Numbered from the stretch's first letter, positions 1 through 7,815 are shown. The stretch: DNA of 33,317 nt from Mycobacterium sp. D16Q14 (GCA_002013415.1 MAEX01000032.1:1-33317); one strand, 5' to 3'. The notes: a model not told the origin generated them from the sequence alone. Numbers and translations: made by a program.

Positions 1-41
1 ATCTAGCGCTCAAAACATCCAACTCTCATGAGGTTTGGTGA

Positions 42-58
42 TGGCCCCCTTGGGGCCA
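42..58 (-). terminator. Hairpin after the 138-aa membrane protein gene
   Basis: A perfect 7-bp stem (TGGCCCC / GGGGCCA) with a 3-nt loop lies directly after the stop codon of the minus-strand gene that ends at 60. There is no T-run, as is common for mycobacterial terminator-like hairpins. The role is inferred from position and stem strength. Confidence 0.45.
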
Positions 59-59
59 C

Positions 60-476
60 TCATGCGGCGATCTCCGCGGCGAGCTGGAAACCCCATACGG
101 CTACGTAGCCCAGTGCTATCACTGCAGCCGCAACCAAGGCATAGCGAGCCAGGAATTCGCGTGCAGGCGGCGCTTTCCTGAGTCCGTCTACTGCCAGTCC
201 AACGGCGAGTGCCACCACCAGAGGGCCGACTAAACGGCACAAGTTTGCCCAGAGACCAGCGGTACGAATCTGGTCCAAATAGTCGTCGGGATCGGCGTTG
301 GCGCGACCTTGAGACTCGATGAGCACCACCGCGACACGCCAAAAACCCCAATACATTCCAAACAAAAACGTCGCCACGACCGTGGCCAGCATGGAGAGCC
401 TCGTCGCCAATTTCCCTGCAGCACCACGCCGCTCAAACGAACCGGGCTGCCCAACCGGCTGACCTTCAGGAACCAT
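60..476 (-). CDS. Small multi-pass membrane protein, unknown function
   Basis: This encodes a 138-residue protein that I do not recognise. After a short polar N-terminus it has three hydrophobic stretches, roughly residues 27-52, 78-98 and 110-133, so it should sit in the cytoplasmic membrane. The loop between the first two carries acidic and polar residues (PDDYLDQIRTAG). The ATG at 474-476 is preceded by purine-rich GAGG and GGAG on the minus strand. It is the last of three minus-strand genes (1620 to 60) that all encode membrane, lipid-anchored or exported products, with gaps of 29 and 89 bp, so co-expression is plausible. A hairpin follows the stop codon. Function unknown. Confidence 0.65.
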   Translation of the reverse strand: MVPEGQPVGQPGSFERRGAAGKLATRLSMLATVVATFLFGMYWGFWRVAVVLIESQGRANADPDDYLDQIRTAGLWANLCRLVGPLVVALAVGLAVDGLRKAPPAREFLARYALVAAAVIALGYVAVWGFQLAAEIAA

Positions 477-565
477 ACTGCCTCATTCTCCTAGCCAGTG
501 CTGGCTCGATGATCGCCGCTTCTTTGCAGCTCACTTCCCTATCAATGATCGCCACACGGTGACCA

Positions 566-1012
566 TCATTGCCTGCCACTTGAGCGCGCTGACGCAATCC
601 CTACCGCGACGATACCGCCGCAGTACTTCCAACCCTCGTTCTCTTTGAGGAACGCGACACGGTAGCCCTCGGCCAGCTCGCGCGCTATCTCAGGAGGGGT
701 TGCAAGCGTGGCTAGAGCGGCGTCGCCGTGCACTGATACGTCGGTGAGAGCGCTAGTTGCGGGTAGATCGGCTGCAGAGCCGCTCTTAATGGAATCGATC
801 CCATCCAAGTGCTGCCGGGCACAGGTCAACGCGTTGTACGCATCGATGTTGTGGTTCTGCACCGCCTGGGCGACCTCGCGGTAGATGTCATTGAGCTCAT
901 CGGCAAGCATCTCGTCTGGGGTCTGACCACACGCAGACAGAACGCAGACGCCAATGAGGGAAAATACTGTTGTAGTGCAAACACTTTGACGACGCAACGA
1001 TCGGCCGATCAC
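566..1012 (-). CDS. Lipoprotein, NTF2/DUF4878-like
   Basis: This encodes a 148-residue exported lipoprotein. A basic N-terminus and hydrophobic segment lead to the lipobox LSAC at residues 25-28, so Cys28 would be lipidated and the mature protein anchored outside the membrane. The mature part (DEMLADELNDIYREVAQA, then NALTCARQHL, then a beta-rich C-terminus ending in GWKYCGG) resembles the small NTF2-like/DUF4878 lipoproteins common in mycobacteria, including the paired cysteines. That family call is by eye. The GTG start at 1012 has a clear Shine-Dalgarno AAGGAG about 6 nt upstream. It lies 29 bp after the secreted-protein gene ending at 1042 and is probably co-transcribed with it. Confidence 0.7.
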   Translation of the reverse strand: MIGRSLRRQSVCTTTVFSLIGVCVLSACGQTPDEMLADELNDIYREVAQAVQNHNIDAYNALTCARQHLDGIDSIKSGSAADLPATSALTDVSVHGDAALATLATPPEIARELAEGYRVAFLKENEGWKYCGGIVAVGIASARSSGRQ

Positions 1013-1041
1013 CCATACTCCTTCATCCGATCATGTCGAAA

Positions 1042-1620
1042 CTAGAAAACCCAGCTCTTGGGAGCCCCGATCACGAACCCATGCGTGACCGGTTGCCTCG
1101 AGCTGGCGCCCACCTCCTGTGGCGCTTTGAGGACACAGACCACGTCCGCTGACATCGGCACCCCACACATGAGCGACTCGGTGGCCGAATTATTCCAGAA
1201 CACAATCTTGTGACCTGGCGCGAGCGCAATAGGCGCCACATTGCTGGTATCACCGAAGTACTCTTCAGCGGGCTTGTCCATGAAAGCGCCCGGCCCAAGA
1301 CCTTGACTGTAGGCCGAGCCCACCGTCACAACCTGCGGCCCCGGCGTCTGCCCGGGAAACTCTCCGGCGCAGGACACCTGGAATGCAATCTTGACCACTG
1401 TCTGCGCACACAAAAGACCATTGACGGTGCTAAAAAATATGGCGCGCCCACCGTTGATGCCAACCACCCTGGTATCCAGGGGACCGGTGTTGTCAATCAG
1501 CGAGTCGATATCCGGAATCCACGGTGCCGCAGCGGCATTCGGGAGCGTGCCGATCGGCTCCAGCGAAACCGCGATCGTGCCAATTAATCCCACTACGAAC
1601 CTTGCGACAACCGCGCGCAT
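1042..1620 (-). CDS. Secreted DUF6636-like protein
   Basis: This encodes a 192-residue protein when started at the ATG at 1618-1620. A reading frame runs 16 codons further upstream, but only the internal ATG puts a normal signal peptide (MRAVVARFVVGLIGTIAV, then AAAA before PWIP) at the N-terminus. The mature part has four cysteines and ends in THGFVIGAPKSWVF. The layout FFSTVNGLLC, then KIVFWNN, then LMCGVPMSADVVC, then HGF matches the pattern seen in the clear DUF6636-type protein at 5801-6403 (tPSGNisC, a 'lkYGd' strand, Cys pairs, GxGF near the C-terminus), so I infer a distant relative. It is probably the first gene of the 1620-60 operon. Function unknown. Confidence 0.65.
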   Translation of the reverse strand: MRAVVARFVVGLIGTIAVSLEPIGTLPNAAAAPWIPDIDSLIDNTGPLDTRVVGINGGRAIFFSTVNGLLCAQTVVKIAFQVSCAGEFPGQTPGPQVVTVGSAYSQGLGPGAFMDKPAEEYFGDTSNVAPIALAPGHKIVFWNNSATESLMCGVPMSADVVCVLKAPQEVGASSRQPVTHGFVIGAPKSWVF

Positions 1621-1721
1621 CTTGTTACCTGCTCCGTCCACACCCGCCCCTCCATGCAGATCGCCCAACCGCCCGCCATCCTCTCACACCGAATGGTTTG
1701 CTGTCTGCTTACACTGTGCTG

Positions 1722-2330
1722 GTGTGGATAAGACTTGCGCTTGCCCCGTGGCGGATTCAGTGGCTTGCGTATTCAGCCCTGATTTTCATCGCAGCGGGCG
1801 TTCCTGTGGCGGTCATCAACCGCGAAGACGAACAGGGGCAATGGCTCGGTTGGTGGATCGGCATCGCCGTGGTGGCGCTCGTCGGCGGGCTGGTGTGGGC
1901 TCTGGCCGCACGATCCAGAGCCCCGCAGCTCCAGCAGCTGCTCGACGGCCTGACACCGGCCCAGTACCGTCAGGCTTCCAAGGCAGTCTTGTCCGGGCCA
2001 ATACCGGCCGACCCCATGGTCCGGCGCGCCGCTGCACGCTTGGCCCAGAACACGATTGAACGTCAGCTACGCATGATGTCGCCAGCAGTGCGCAGGTTCT
2101 TGATCGGATCCATGGCCGTCAACGTCTTTATCCAGGTGGGTATTTCAGCCGCCGGAGCGACGATCAGCCTCGCAACCGTCTGCAGCGCTGCGGTGTTTAC
2201 ATGGGCTGCGGTGTTCTGGTGGCTCTATCCCCCGCTGCTCGAGGCCCGGGCAGAACTACTGGCAAGGCCCGTGCACGCCCCGTTGCCTGAATCCGGCGAG
2301 TATCGGGCCGCCGTGGAGAATCGCCCGTGA
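1722..2330 (+). CDS. Membrane protein with IPADP motif (paralogue A)
   Basis: This encodes about 202 residues from the GTG at 1722. An open frame extends back to 1524, but that part runs antisense to the neighbouring secreted-protein gene and looks non-coding. The chosen start gives VWIRLALAPW, which lines up with VQIRLIGLPW at the start of the related gene at 3292-4296. There are two hydrophobic segments (about 15-32 and 43-63), then a cytoplasmic-looking helix with TPAQYRQA...GPIPADP (IPADP at 94-98), then two more membrane segments (about 125-170). GTG at 1716 is an alternative start. The stop codon overlaps the next gene's start (GTGA), so the lipoprotein downstream is translationally coupled. 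Function unknown. Confidence 0.65.
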   Translation: MWIRLALAPWRIQWLAYSALIFIAAGVPVAVINREDEQGQWLGWWIGIAVVALVGGLVWALAARSRAPQLQQLLDGLTPAQYRQASKAVLSGPIPADPMVRRAAARLAQNTIERQLRMMSPAVRRFLIGSMAVNVFIQVGISAAGATISLATVCSAAVFTWAAVFWWLYPPLLEARAELLARPVHAPLPESGEYRAAVENRP

Positions 2331-3109
2331 ACCCCCGGATCGCCGTGGCGGCAACGACCGCCGCTGCGCTCCTTGCGATGGCGGCTTGCGGCCAGAATTC
2401 CACGCCTCCAGCGTCCTCCGGCTCAGCATCGTCGACGACCTCCCCCACTGCATCCGTCACTCCCGGATCATCGCCGCACTGGACCAGCCCGGCCCCCACA
2501 GGAGCCCTCGCCTCCCCCACCCACGGATACATTCCGTCGCTTACCGCAACACCGGGAACACCAGAAGGACAGAACATTTCGATACCAACGCTATCGGGCG
2601 GTAACCCCGCCGTCACGAAACGATTCAACGACGCGATGAAAGCCTCGCGCGCCGGGATGGCCCTAGCGTCGGAAGAGACCAGCGTGAGCGACTGCGAACT
2701 CCCCGGCGGCTATCGCAGCGGAGTGACCCGCATCGGCGCCGGTGCCGTCGCGGGCAGGATCGTGCTCCTCTGGTACGGCAAGGGCGCAGCGCACCCTAAC
2801 CGCAGCCTGGGCACCGTGGTGATCGCAACCACGACGGCCACACCGATCACCGTCGACGATCTATACCGTGACCGCGCCGCCGCGCTCGACCGCCTGCGCA
2901 GCCTGCTCCCCGAACTGGATACCACCAAACGCGTGGATACAGTCATGGGTACCCACTTCGCCGATGCGTGGCTACCAACCTCCGCCGGCCTGGAGGTGTA
3001 CGTGCCCGTCGCACATGCCGCAGGCGACTACGTCCCGGTCGTCGTGCCGTGGGCGCGGATCGCCGATCAACTACGCCCCGGGATGCTGCAGCAGCTGCGC
3101 GCCGACTGA
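2327..3109 (+). CDS. Lipoprotein with DUF3298-like domain
   Basis: This encodes a 260-residue lipoprotein with lipobox MAAC at residues 18-21. A Ser/Thr/Pro-rich linker (about 25-65) resembles the disordered spacer of cell-envelope lipoproteins. The folded part starts near IPTLSGGNPAVTKRFNDA and runs to YVPVVVPWARIADQLRPG. This order (early 'iPxlsG', central 'TPITVDDLY', terminal 'vPyxxladqLrPg') is what I expect of the DUF3298/RsiV-like and mycobacterial Mpt64-like families; the assignment is by pattern. The central FADAWLPTSAGLEVYVPV segment would form the extracellular beta-sheet. The GTG start at 2327 overlaps the TGA of the upstream membrane protein, so the two are one unit. Function unknown. 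Confidence 0.7.
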   Translation: MNPRIAVAATTAAALLAMAACGQNSTPPASSGSASSTTSPTASVTPGSSPHWTSPAPTGALASPTHGYIPSLTATPGTPEGQNISIPTLSGGNPAVTKRFNDAMKASRAGMALASEETSVSDCELPGGYRSGVTRIGAGAVAGRIVLLWYGKGAAHPNRSLGTVVIATTTATPITVDDLYRDRAAALDRLRSLLPELDTTKRVDTVMGTHFADAWLPTSAGLEVYVPVAHAAGDYVPVVVPWARIADQLRPGMLQQLRAD

Positions 3110-3128
3110 CCAGCCGCCCGAGCCTTCT

Positions 3129-3299
3129 TCACACCGCCGAGAGGATCAAACACAGCACCACGCTCGACATGATGCTTGCCGCGAACGGCAAGACTGTGAG
3201 GACAACGGTTCCGGTGCTCAAAATGTCCGGCTCCCAAAAACTTTGATATCGGTCCAGCCACACGATCCGGGTTGCATCAGAAACCTCATTCTCATTCAC
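3129..3299 (-). CDS. Overlooked 56-aa single-pass membrane peptide
   Basis: This is a short minus-strand reading frame from the GTG at 3297-3299 to the TGA at 3129-3131. The product starts (M)NENEVSDATRIVWLDRY and ends in one continuous hydrophobic helix (TGTVVLTVLPFAASIMSS, then VVLCLILSAV), a good single membrane span with a polar, acidic N-terminal half. The GTG overlaps the last 8 nt of the upstream membrane-protein gene (stop at 3292-3294), which argues for translational coupling. It is short enough for standard length cut-offs to miss. I do not recognise a family. It may be a small partner of the membrane protein encoded just upstream. Confidence 0.5.
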   Translation of the reverse strand: MNENEVSDATRIVWLDRYQSFWEPDILSTGTVVLTVLPFAASIMSSVVLCLILSAV

Positions 3300-4296
3300 C
3301 CCAGCAGAAGGTCTTGACGGCCTTTACTTCGTCGAGCATTTGCACGATGAGCTTCTGATACGCCGGTCCCCGGTCGGCGACCTCTGCAGCACTACTGGTC
3401 GGGGCAGCCGCGTGCGCGCTACGCACCACGTTCGTCACCTGCACCGATAGATCCGCGATACGGCGTACCCGTGGGGCCACATCCGGCGCGCTCATCTTGT
3501 CTGCTTCGCGCTGAAGTTGATCGGACCACACTTCGTAATCAGCGACGCTAGGGCCGCCCTGCTCAATCAGCCGCCCGTTGGTCAGCCAATTCCGTTCGTT
3601 AACGGCCACGATGACATCATGTGTCTGCTCGCAGTCCCTTCTGGGCCATTCCCGCTCATAGGTCACCGCGAACGCAGTAGCGCACGCAACGAGACCCAGT
3701 GCAATCACCACCAGCCACAGCCGATCTCGCTTTCCTAGGAAGGAACCGAGATCTGCGCTCTGCCCGTTTGCTGCAGCGCGAAGCACCGCAATATGGTGCT
3801 CCTGGCGGCGGCTGACGAACCACTCAGACATGAAATGCGGCACCAACAGAACAGCCAACAAAGTCCACCCGGCAGCAGTCCTGACGCTGTGCGTGATGTA
3901 AATCTGAAAGATCGGCATCGCGCTCCAGATCACCGGTGTCGACAGAGACGATGAGTCCTTGCGGAGCTTGCTCAGGGTTTCGCCCAGTTCGATCGCCCAG
4001 CGCAGCACAACAGGATCAGCCGGGATGTGTCGCCGCCACAACGCCTTCACTACATCGGCGCGCTGCGAGTCGCTAACACTATCCAGCACCGCTAAATAGG
4101 CGCGATGCGCCTTCTCCTGGTAGGCGATCGACGCTCCTGCGATGGCCACGCCCATCCCGATCGGTCCCCAAGCCCATACCGGGCTGAAATCTACGGCCGG
4201 GATGATCAGGAGCAACGGACTCAAACTCAGTGACATGAGCGCCAATGTGCACACCCACCGCGCCCACCAGGGCAACCCGATCAGGCGGATCTGCAC
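3292..4296 (-). CDS. Membrane protein with IPADP motif (paralogue B)
   Basis: This encodes about 334 residues from the GTG at 4294-4296. That start makes its N-terminus (VQIRLIGLPWWARW) match the paralogue at 1722-2330 (VWIRLALAPWRIQW). It has the same order: two membrane segments (about 12-33 and 41-58), a linker with SDSQRADVVKALWRRHIPADP (IPADP at 91-95), then a second hydrophobic pair (about 121-156). Unlike the shorter paralogue it adds a fifth span (about 192-211) and an outside helical domain of about 120 residues (NERNWLTNGRLIEQG, QLQREADKMSAP) ending in KAVKTFCWGE. The frame could open further upstream (to 4410), but that part overlaps a DUF1963-like fragment in another frame. Function unknown. 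Confidence 0.65.
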   Translation of the reverse strand: MQIRLIGLPWWARWVCTLALMSLSLSPLLLIIPAVDFSPVWAWGPIGMGVAIAGASIAYQEKAHRAYLAVLDSVSDSQRADVVKALWRRHIPADPVVLRWAIELGETLSKLRKDSSSLSTPVIWSAMPIFQIYITHSVRTAAGWTLLAVLLVPHFMSEWFVSRRQEHHIAVLRAAANGQSADLGSFLGKRDRLWLVVIALGLVACATAFAVTYEREWPRRDCEQTHDVIVAVNERNWLTNGRLIEQGGPSVADYEVWSDQLQREADKMSAPDVAPRVRRIADLSVQVTNVVRSAHAAAPTSSAAEVADRGPAYQKLIVQMLDEVKAVKTFCWGE

Positions 4297-4529
4297 AGCA
4301 TGCCTTCGATCGAGAAACCAGGCAGCTGCAGCGCCTCCGCGAAGTTGATCTGGCAGACAAATGACATCGAGTCGCAGTAATAGTTGGGCCACTGACTGCC
4401 CACAGGCCAATACCGATACCTACCCAGATAAGAGGACCGGATACCTGGTTCTCCCAGCTGAGGTTTCAGCTTGACAACGTCGGCACCCGATTCGAAAAGC
4501 AACTCATTCAACCCCGCAGGAATCCCCAT
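4281..4529 (-). pseudogene. Truncated DUF1963 (YwqG-like) fragment
   Basis: This encodes about 82 residues from the ATG at 4527-4529 (a GTG at 4535 is also in frame). The segment SSYLGRYRYWPVGSQWP, then DSMSFVCQINFAEA, then LPGFSIEGML follows the N-terminal core of YwqG/DUF1963 proteins (S-x-LGG-x-P-x-lP-x-g-x-x-WP, pl-x-FlaQInlae, lP-x-x-G-l-L). Full family members run well over 200 residues. Here the frame stops right after 'EGML', and its last 16 nt overlap the start of the IPADP membrane gene. It therefore looks like a gene cut at that junction, although a short independent protein cannot be excluded. A TATAGT element ends 9 nt before the ATG, which would suit a near-leaderless transcript. 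Confidence 0.45.
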
Positions 4530-4667
4530 AACCACGAACTATAGCGAAACTCAGCAAACCAATCGGGGTCGGGCTTACTTGAAGAACTGACTCCCATGAC
4601 CACGACCGGCCCGTCAGCTACTCTCATACATGTTCTGAACAGGTGAGATGAAAACGGGGGTTACGCG

Positions 4668-5357
4668 GTGCAAGACAATGATCTTGGTGCTTCCGGGACG
4701 CAGCCACCGCCACCTCCGCCACACCCCGGCGCGTATCCCTGGGGCCCGCCCCCACCGTCGCCGCCGCGGTGGGCCGCACCTGCTCCCGCCGCGCCACACC
4801 GGCCGACACCGCGCTACTGGTACGCCATCGGCGCAGCGCTGATAGCGGTTGGCCTGATCGGCGGCATCAGCTTGTTCGTCGGCGGACTGATGTCGATGTT
4901 GAAGGGCCCGACGAGTCAGTTCGATGCAAATGGTTCCGCCACTGCACAATTCGATTCAGGCGAACAGATGATCATCTACGTCGCCGATGTCGAACCCGTA
5001 CCGAAGCTGACCCAAAACACACGCTGCGTGGCCCGCGACGAGAACAACAATGAGGCTACCGTCAGCCGCTACAACGGCTCCATGAGTATCAACCAATGGC
5101 ATGCCCTCTACGTGGTCAGCGCCCACCAAGCAGGCACCTACACCGTTAGCTGCGACGGGTACTCAGACATCACCTACGGACTTGGGCCCCGCGCAGGCAA
5201 CGGCGCCATCACAGCGGCTTTCGCGGGCCCCATCGGCGGCATCACGCTCGTCGGAGCGGGAACCATCGTGGTCGCCATCACCGCGTCGCGGCGACGCAAA
5301 CCACCACCGCAGCACCCGTACGGGAATCCGTACCCGTACCTGCCTGGGCCCAGGTAG
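4668..5357 (+). CDS. Proline-rich membrane protein with two spans
   Basis: This encodes 229 residues from the GTG at 4668, which has a GGGGG tract about 8 nt upstream. Residues 10-50 are very rich in proline (PPPPPPHPGAYPWGPPPP), a cytoplasmic tail type common in actinobacterial membrane proteins. The first span is about residues 53-77. It is followed by an exported domain of about 100 residues with two cysteines (TRCVARDENNNEATVSRYNG ... YTVSCDGYS), probably disulfide-linked and beta-rich. The second span (about 178-203) leads to a second proline/tyrosine-rich tail. The gene for another two-span protein follows after 7 bp. Family not recognised; function unknown. Confidence 0.75.
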   Translation: MQDNDLGASGTQPPPPPPHPGAYPWGPPPPSPPRWAAPAPAAPHRPTPRYWYAIGAALIAVGLIGGISLFVGGLMSMLKGPTSQFDANGSATAQFDSGEQMIIYVADVEPVPKLTQNTRCVARDENNNEATVSRYNGSMSINQWHALYVVSAHQAGTYTVSCDGYSDITYGLGPRAGNGAITAAFAGPIGGITLVGAGTIVVAITASRRRKPPPQHPYGNPYPYLPGPR

Positions 5358-5364
5358 CCCGGCC

Positions 5365-5751
5365 ATGGCTGGCAAACATTCCGAAGACGGCAGGCGGCGT
5401 CCGTTCCTGTCGAAGAACCCTTACGCGGACTGGCGCCTTGTGATCGCAGTACCTATGTGCACACTCTTTCTGGCAATCGCACCCACCACGTACCTCCACC
5501 CAGCGACTTGCGATCACAAACCCATGAGCCAGTGGGATCGCTGCCACCACTACGGAAGAACCAAAGAGCAACTGCTCACTGGTTCCCCGGATCACATGCC
5601 CAGCAGCGGATACGACATACATCGTCAGAGCACCTACAACCGGATCATGGCTGTGGCGGCAACGGCTTTGGGTATCGCCGGATGGGCAATCGCCATCGCA
5701 TGGGCCCGACGCGAATACATCCGCCGCAAGGCCCGGACCCACGCAGGCTAG
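5365..5751 (+). CDS. Small two-span membrane protein
   Basis: This encodes 128 residues from the ATG at 5365. The frame is open back to 5101, but that part lies inside the upstream gene and is not needed; GGTAG precedes the ATG by about 8 nt. It has a basic N-terminus (GRRRPFLSKNPYADWR), a span at about 24-43, an outside loop containing CDHKPMSQWDRCHHYG (a Cys/His-rich stretch that could form a disulfide or bind metal), a second span at about 92-112, and a basic tail (RREYIRRKAR). It follows the proline-rich membrane protein by 7 bp and is surely co-transcribed. Function unknown. Confidence 0.65.
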   Translation: MAGKHSEDGRRRPFLSKNPYADWRLVIAVPMCTLFLAIAPTTYLHPATCDHKPMSQWDRCHHYGRTKEQLLTGSPDHMPSSGYDIHRQSTYNRIMAVAATALGIAGWAIAIAWARREYIRRKARTHAG

Positions 5752-5800
5752 CGGGCGATAGCCGTTCTCGCTGTTCAAGCAGTGGACGAATTTGGCCTTG

Positions 5801-6403
5801 TCAACGCAGGAATTCGTAGGATTGCCGTGCGAGTCGGAACCCGCGGCCGGTGGTGGTGGTGGTGGTGTCGACACAGGTGATGCCGTCGACTCGGCTCGAG
5901 CATTGGAATGGGCCCACCTTCGTGTCGTCGCCGTACTTCAGCACGAACAAGTTCTCGCCACCTGCCCAGTCTGAGATGCAATGGAATGCAGGGTTCTCGC
6001 CGATAGTCATCGTTACACTTCGCCCCCAGACGCCATGACAATCTGTGGACGGCCTTGGCGGCGGGGTGAATCCGGCCTCATTGAGGTCGCACCGCACGGA
6101 AGGCCTTGGCCATTCGTTGTCGATAATGCAGGAGATATTGCCCGACGGCGTGGCGAAGTGCCTGACGCCATAAGTATCGGCCAGCGCTGGCGGTGCGCAA
6201 ACCCCAAAACACCCCAACGCTGTCGCGAAAGCCGCGATGAAGCCAAATGACTGCGACCATAGCGGCGCCGGAAGTACCCCGGTTAGTCCGAGTGCCCAAC
6301 GCTGGGGCCTGGTTGCCACCAGATGGAGCGAGACCTCCCGAACGCGGAAGGCCGCGCGAAACGCGTCAATCATCCTATGCAGTAATGAAACTCGCGTAGT
6401 CAT
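5801..6403 (-). CDS. Secreted DUF6636-type protein
   Basis: This encodes 200 residues from the ATG at 6401-6403. ATG 6418 and a GTG about 28 codons further in are also possible, and the unusually long basic N-terminus favours a later start. A hydrophobic segment (about 51-70) ends at ALA before DTYGVRHF, a normal signal-peptidase site. The mature part has the DUF6636 layout: HFATPSGNISCIIDN, RCDL, a Pro-rich turn with a Cys, then FHCISDW, LFVLKYGDDTKVGPFQC, GITCVD and a final GRGFRLARQSYEFL. Paired cysteines suggest disulfides outside the cell. Just before the C-terminal motif is a run of six Thr encoded by a GGT/ACC microsatellite. It lies 28 bp after the lipoprotein gene ending at 6432. Role unknown. 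Confidence 0.7.
   Translation of the reverse strand: MTTRVSLLHRMIDAFRAAFRVREVSLHLVATRPQRWALGLTGVLPAPLWSQSFGFIAAFATALGCFGVCAPPALADTYGVRHFATPSGNISCIIDNEWPRPSVRCDLNEAGFTPPPRPSTDCHGVWGRSVTMTIGENPAFHCISDWAGGENLFVLKYGDDTKVGPFQCSSRVDGITCVDTTTTTTGRGFRLARQSYEFLR
5849..5866 (+). repeat. (GGT)6 trinucleotide tract inside the DUF6636-type gene
   Basis: Six GGT units in tandem (ACC on the coding strand) encode a run of threonines in the secreted protein. The tract stays in frame at any copy number and could vary in length by slippage. Confidence 0.85.
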
Positions 6404-6431
6404 GATAATCCGATCCATTTGAGGCAGGTGC

Positions 6432-7268
6432 CTACTTTTTCGCGTAATAGTCGCCCAACGCGGCGCACAGATACTGTTCCGCGGTAGCCGGATCGATCCC
6501 ATGAGCCTTCAGCCGCTCATCACCAGCTGCCAACGTCTTGGGTGGGCGGCCCTCACGACCCAACGCACATTTGGTGTTACCGGTCACTATCCACGGATGA
6601 GTAATCCACCGGTCATCGAGACTTGCCACCGCGACCTCAAGGGCAGCAGTCTCCACCAACCGATCACCGACAAACTCGTAGAGTGACACCACACCAGAGG
6701 CGGCGCTCGAATGCGCATACTGAGCGACAAACCCGTCCGTGGTCTGCCAGAAATTTAAGAACCCGAACGTCTCGCCGGCACGTACGAACTGGATCGAATC
6801 CCCCGTTGCTCGCCAGATTGCCAAGCTCTCGCCACCGGTGCCGCCGCAGCCGGTGATGGTCAGTATCTCGTCTCGACCATCACCATCAAGGTCGCGCAAG
6901 AAGAACCCATTGCCGCAAGGCCTGGTTGCCGGTTCGGTAATCACCTGCTGCTCTTGCCCGCCCGGCGTCATCACATTGACATCGACCTCGTACGTCATTG
7001 GATAGCCAAAACGTTGCGCCCCAGTGTTTTTCTGGATGGTCCGTCCTTGGAACAACAGCCCTACATGGTCGCTGGATGTCAACTGGCAATCCTTCTGATT
7101 GCCCTCATCCCAAGTGCTGATCCGATCACATGACGGCAACGGGTCAGCCCCCACTGGCGGCGCATCTGTGTGACATCCACTGACAGTCGCCGCTGCGATC
7201 ACCGCAGCTGCCCGAACACCCCGCCAGCGGCGCTGGCAGCTGGACCCATCAGCCATGGCGACGATCAT
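6432..7268 (-). CDS. Lipoprotein with FG-GAP/VCBS-like calcium-binding repeat
   Basis: This encodes about 279 residues from the ATG at 7266-7268 (ATG 7256 and TTG 7277 are alternatives; none has a strong ribosome site). Lipobox VSGC lies at about 29-32, so it is a lipid-anchored envelope protein. In the middle, GFFLRDLDGDGRDEILTI is a clear D-x-D-G-D-G-x-D-E-I calcium-binding loop of the FG-GAP/VCBS type, followed by a Gly-rich turn (GCGGTGG) and beta strands (ESLAIWRATGDSIQFVRAGE). The C-terminal part is beta-rich with two cysteines. It is upstream of the DUF6636-type gene and probably in one transcript with it. Binding partner unknown. Confidence 0.7.
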   Translation of the reverse strand: MIVAMADGSSCQRRWRGVRAAAVIAAATVSGCHTDAPPVGADPLPSCDRISTWDEGNQKDCQLTSSDHVGLLFQGRTIQKNTGAQRFGYPMTYEVDVNVMTPGGQEQQVITEPATRPCGNGFFLRDLDGDGRDEILTITGCGGTGGESLAIWRATGDSIQFVRAGETFGFLNFWQTTDGFVAQYAHSSAASGVVSLYEFVGDRLVETAALEVAVASLDDRWITHPWIVTGNTKCALGREGRPPKTLAAGDERLKAHGIDPATAEQYLCAALGDYYAKK

Positions 7269-7521
7269 ACGACCCAAGGTTTTTGCTGCTAGCTAACCGC
7301 CCATGTCTTATGCCACGACCACGGCCGATGCACACGGTAAAAATGGTCCCAGACCCTCCATCAGGACGACGTCACGTGTCTCGTTCATATGACGCCTTCC
7401 GACCCCGATGGTCTAGCCGACTTGCCGAGCGTCAGCGACCCGCATCCTGATCGCACCGGAACTTGTAATAGCTTACGGCAGAAGAGAAATCAACATGTCC
7501 ACAGGCGCATCCTGAAGGTTC

Positions 7522-7815
7522 TCATCCTTCCGATACACCCAGCCGACGCATGAGATCGTGAACGTCGAATTCAGGAGCGCGCCGAGTAAACGAGAACGTG
7601 CCCTGGATCCCCAACTCGACGTGAGTCGAAGGCGTTTTCGCCTCCGCGCCGAGCAGTAGTGGCAACGCTTGCTCGCCTATGGACCCCGCCAACGCGCAGC
7701 CTTCCGCAGCACAGGCTGCAAAGTCGATGTCTGACAAGTCGGCTGCGCGGTGAAGAAGTGACGCGACTAGTGAGCATTCGCGCCAGTCGATACCACTTTG
7801 CAGGACAGTACTCAC
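7522..7815 (-). CDS. Hypothetical 97-aa protein, last gene of a three-gene operon
   Basis: This encodes a 97-residue soluble protein from the GTG at 7813-7815. The GTG overlaps the stop of the 80-residue gene upstream (GTGA), a typical coupled arrangement and the main reason to believe the frame. It is helical and cysteine-containing in the first half (SLLHRAADLSDIDFAACAAEGCALAG) and ends EFDVHDLMRRLGVSEG. No signal peptide or membrane span is visible. I do not recognise the family. With the preceding small gene and the membrane protein it forms a compact minus-strand operon that may work as one unit. Confidence 0.55.
   Translation of the reverse strand: MSTVLQSGIDWRECSLVASLLHRAADLSDIDFAACAAEGCALAGSIGEQALPLLLGAEAKTPSTHVELGIQGTFSFTRRAPEFDVHDLMRRLGVSEG

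Noticed and set aside
1524..1721. N-terminal extension of the IPADP membrane protein from the ATG at 1524
   Set aside because: This part is antisense to the signal-peptide end of the secreted-protein gene, is Pro/Arg-rich and does not align with the paralogue, whose start matches GTG 1722.
7278..7521. Short plus-strand frames of about 29 and 54 codons in the gap between minus-strand genes
   Set aside because: No ribosome site, no protein-like pattern and no partner gene on that strand; treated as chance.
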